In this document: piece by piece, positions 5,871 through 7,340 of the stretch
How positions within the stretch are numbered: position 1 is the first letter of the stretch
Layout: the number at the start of each line of letters is the position of its first letter
Program-made: the position numbers and the translations under genes
Assembly (NCBI GenBank): GCA_964473355.1
Contig: CAYYOS010000126.1
Coordinates: 1 to 7,340, forward strand
DNA from: CAYYOS01 sp964473355
GTDB taxonomy: Bacteria > Pseudomonadota > Gammaproteobacteria > Burkholderiales > REEB80
Direction of reading: 5' to 3'
DNA length: 7,340 bases
Notes under the pieces: model-generated
Told to the model about the DNA's origin: nothing
The model's input: the letters and a program-made list of their open reading frames with translations, nothing else
The model's database searches: none

Positions 5871-6017
5871 ATGAAATCTAAACATCCCCGTAACGAAACC
5901 ACCGGCTCCAAAGCCGCCAGCAACGCAGGCAAAGTCCTTAGTAATCCGAACTCCTCTAAGGCCGCTAAGTCTGCCGCTGCGTCCGCTTTGACCCAAGTAG
6001 GCGGTAAGAAGAAGTAA
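5871..6017 (+). CDS. Small Lys/Ala/Ser-rich basic protein, 48 residues
   Basis: The protein begins MKSKHPRNETTGSKAASNAG and ends ALTQVGGKKK. It has 11 Lys/Arg against a single acidic residue and is rich in Ala and Ser, with no cysteine, hydrophobic core or signal peptide. The stretch GKVLSNPNSSKAAKSAAASA (20-39) resembles, from memory, small conserved proteobacterial proteins with a K-V-L-S-[ND]-P-x-[ST]-S-K pattern that are annotated as hypothetical. I know no function; nucleic-acid contact is a guess from charge only. The ATG at 5871 has AAGGA 8 bases upstream. A TTG in the same frame at 5820 would add 17 residues but lacks a ribosome site and lies within hairpins. Convergent with sodB. Confidence 0.7.
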   Translation: MKSKHPRNETTGSKAASNAGKVLSNPNSSKAAKSAAASALTQVGGKKK

Positions 6018-6036
6018 GCGTAGTACGTTTTAGCTC

Positions 6037-6072
6037 AGCAACGGTGGGTATCAACTATTACCCACTGTTGCT
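6037..6072. repeat. 14-bp stem hairpin between convergent genes
   Basis: AGCAACGGTGGGTA (6037-6050) pairs with TACCCACTGTTGCT (6059-6072) with a single G-T pair and an 8-base loop. It lies after the small protein stop and before the sodB stop on the other strand. There is no T-run on the proper side for either direction, so it may serve as a 3' end stabiliser or factor-assisted terminator rather than a standard intrinsic one. Confidence 0.6.
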
Positions 6073-6079
6073 AGCGCCA

Positions 6080-6113
6080 AAGGTTCCGAGTTCGATTTCC
6101 TGATGCCCCTCCC
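6080..6113 (+). pseudogene. Degenerate tRNA-Thr 3' fragment (variable loop and T-arm), possible attachment-site relic
   Basis: Bases 6080-6097 (AAGGTTCCGAGTTCGATT) match the tRNA-Thr(UGU) bases 4087-4104 at 17 of 18 positions, covering the variable loop, 5' T-stem and T-loop. After that the 3' T-stem and acceptor are decayed (TCCTGATGCCCCTCCCG against CTTGGTGCCGGCACCA), so no tRNA can form. TAGCTCAG, a D-arm word, occurs upstream at 6031-6038, but the hairpin between them makes the spacing about 14 bases too long. Confidence 0.55.
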
Positions 6114-6124
6114 GTAAGTATAAT

Positions 6125-6712
6125 TTACGCTCGGCCCGCCGCATAATTCTTCGCCACAAAATCCCAATTCACAACATTCCAAAATGCGCTGACATATTTG
6201 GCGCGTTCATTGCGATAATCGATGTAGTACGCGTGTTCCCAAACGTCACAAGTTAATAAAGGCAGGTCACCGGTAATTAAGGGGTCTTTGGCGTCATCGG
6301 TATTTTGAATGGCCAGTTTGCCGTCGGGTTTTTTAATCAACCAGGTCCAACCGGAGCCGAAATTGGCGATGGCGCACTTCTGGAATTCTTCTTTAAATTT
6401 ATCTACAGACCCAAAATGTATTTGTATCGCGTTGGCTAAGGCCCCAGCTCCTTGAGTTTTGGCGGGTGTTAAGCATTGCCAATAAAAATTGTGGTTCCAA
6501 ACTTGGGCGGCGTTATTGAAAATCTTGCCGCTCGCGCGTTTGATAATTTCTTCCAATTGCATCTCGCTGAATTCGGTATTTTTAATTAATTCGTTGAGGG
6601 TTTTTACGTAAGTTTGGTGGTGCTTGCCGTAATGGTAATCCAGCGTTTCCCGGGAAATATGCGGTGCGAGGGCGTCCATAGCGTAGGGGAGAGGGGGTAA
6701 TTTGTGTTCCAT
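6125..6712 (-). CDS. sodB: Superoxide dismutase, Fe type
   Basis: This 195-residue cytoplasmic enzyme converts superoxide to oxygen and hydrogen peroxide. The four metal ligands are present: H27 ([11 protein letters not shown]), H74 (VWNHNFYW), D156 and H160 (DVWEHAYY). Q70 in [17 protein letters not shown] is the second-shell glutamine placed as in E. coli Fe-SOD (Gln69), which argues for iron rather than manganese. The Fe/Mn family pattern continues in GSGWTWL (119-125) and ends [13 protein letters not shown]. Length equals the usual Fe-SOD. AAAGGT lies about 7 bases before the ATG on this strand. It is transcribed alone, convergent with the small basic protein gene and divergent from the tRNA-Tyr cluster. 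No signal peptide. No oddities. Confidence 0.97.
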   Translation of the reverse strand: MEHKLPPLPYAMDALAPHISRETLDYHYGKHHQTYVKTLNELIKNTEFSEMQLEEIIKRASGKIFNNAAQVWNHNFYWQCLTPAKTQGAGALANAIQIHFGSVDKFKEEFQKCAIANFGSGWTWLIKKPDGKLAIQNTDDAKDPLITGDLPLLTCDVWEHAYYIDYRNERAKYVSAFWNVVNWDFVAKNYAAGRA

Positions 6713-6789
6713 AGCTACCTTTCGTTACAAGTTAACCTGCGATTTATAGTTCTTCAATGCCGAGGTTCTAGCCACTGTTCGCGGTTTAA

Positions 6790-6818
6790 TTTATAGATAG
6801 CGCTACGCTCAATGTCGT
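6790..6818 (-). promoter_or_regulatory. Candidate sodB promoter
   Basis: On the - strand ACGACA (6818-6813, 4 of 6 to TTGACA) and TATAAA (6795-6790, 5 of 6 to TATAAT) are 17 bases apart. Transcription would start near 6783, leaving a leader of about 70 bases. The spacer contains one arm of the 13-bp inverted repeat shared with 7070-7082. No Fur box was recognised. Confidence 0.4.
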
Positions 6819-6879
6819 TCGTTTTTTGATCAATTAATGCAATTAAGCTGCAAATTCCTTAACTTTCCCATGTATTTAG

Positions 6880-6908
6880 TTGACACATACGGCCACTCGC
6901 TACATAAT
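6880..6908 (+). promoter_or_regulatory. Sigma70 promoter of the tRNA-Tyr-Gly-Thr cluster
   Basis: A perfect -35 box TTGACA (6880-6885), a 17-base spacer and CATAAT (6903-6908, 5 of 6) give a start near 6915, 8 bases before tRNA-Tyr. This is the strongest tRNA promoter in the window and lets the cluster be expressed without the distant tRNA-Thr(UGU). Confidence 0.8.
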
Positions 6909-6922
6909 TGTGGGTTTCGTTT

Positions 6923-7007
<85 letters not shown>

Positions 7008-7129
7008 GCTAGTAACTAGCGGCTTCAATCTAGAAACTAGAAAAGTGGAGGGGGCGGGGAAAAGCTGCAGAGCGTAGCGCTAGAGTGCACCTCCTTAAAT
7101 TTTTAAGTTCTGTTGTAGCCTCTAGCATC
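7008..7129 (+). other. Spacer between tRNA-Tyr and tRNA-Gly with small hairpins
   Basis: These 122 bases hold GCTAG-TAA-CTAGC (7008-7020) immediately after the tRNA-Tyr CCA, then CTAG-AAA-CTAG (7030-7040), AGCG-TAG-CGCT (7071-7081) and CTTAAA-TT-TTTAAG (7094-7107). No T-run terminator was found, so co-transcription through to tRNA-Gly is likely. The hairpin at the CCA end may guide tRNA processing. Confidence 0.45.
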
Positions 7130-7203
7130 GCGGGTGTAGCTCAATGGTAGAGCAGAAGTTTTCCAAACTTACGACGAGGGTTCGATTCCCTTCACCCGCT
7201 CCA
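7130..7203 (+). tRNA. tRNA-Gly(UCC)
   Basis: This is a complete 74-base tRNA with CCA encoded. The acceptor GCGGGTG pairs with CACCCGC, with discriminator T. The anticodon loop is TTTCCAA with anticodon TCC at 7162-7164. The T-arm is GAGGG-TTCGATT-CCCTT, with a G-T closing pair. The anticodon stem base G27-A43 is mismatched (7155 and 7171), as in tRNA-Thr(UGU). Second gene of the cluster. Confidence 0.96.
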
Positions 7204-7265
7204 GCTTGGAAGTTTAGTACGGTTTCATGGGCGTTAGTTAGCGGACAGCGGGAACCGGAAGCTTG

Positions 7266-7340
<75 letters not shown>

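Overview
The window reads as a proteobacterial chromosome of roughly 45-50 % G+C (estimated by eye). SspA begins MMTLYSGTTCPYSQRC and SodB begins [20 protein letters not shown]. Both look more like the betaproteobacterial (Neisseria/Bordetella-like) forms than the enteric ones, so Betaproteobacteria (perhaps a Nitrosomonadales-like lineage) is my first guess and Gammaproteobacteria the second. This rests on remembered family sequences, not on a search.

Region 1 (1-3796, all + strand) is ordinary core genome. It holds the 3' end of cytochrome b (petB), then cytochrome c1 (petC) starting on the base after the petB stop: the end of a cytochrome bc1 operon. Next comes sspA-sspB (RNA-polymerase-associated stringent starvation protein A and the ClpXP adaptor SspB, overlapping by 4 bases). 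A polytopic membrane protein of unknown family and a saccharopine-dehydrogenase-like oxidoreductase follow, 8 bases apart. The block closes with a GGTGGGTTA/TAACCCACC hairpin and other small repeats (3833-3920).

Region 2 (4045-about 6113) looks accessory. It opens with an intact tRNA-Thr(UGU) whose 3' end sits in a perfect 26-bp palindrome. Then come a class II Fic protein with a C-terminal winged-helix-like domain, driven by a strong promoter that holds two near-identical 14-bp operator-like repeats, and a structured 315-bp stretch leading to a 48-residue Lys/Ala/Ser-rich protein whose Shine-Dalgarno lies in a hairpin. The region ends in a degenerate copy of the tRNA-Thr variable loop and T-arm (6080-6097, 17 of 18 bases identical). 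The two tRNA-derived repeats suggest a roughly 2-kb insertion at the tRNA T-arm. No integrase is visible, so this is an inference.

Region 3 (6125-7340) holds an Fe-type superoxide dismutase gene (sodB) on the - strand, then a tRNA cluster on the + strand, Tyr(GUA)-Gly(UCC)-Thr(GGU), behind a near-consensus sigma70 promoter. In E. coli the order thrU-tyrU-glyT-thrT precedes tufB. Here the same order exists, but about 2.8 kb separates Thr(UGU) from Tyr. A tuf gene is predicted just beyond the right edge.

The most interesting candidate system is the fic locus: one gene combining an AMPylation-type Fic fold, a built-in inhibitory helix and a DNA-binding-like domain, with paired operators on its own promoter, next to a tRNA-derived boundary.
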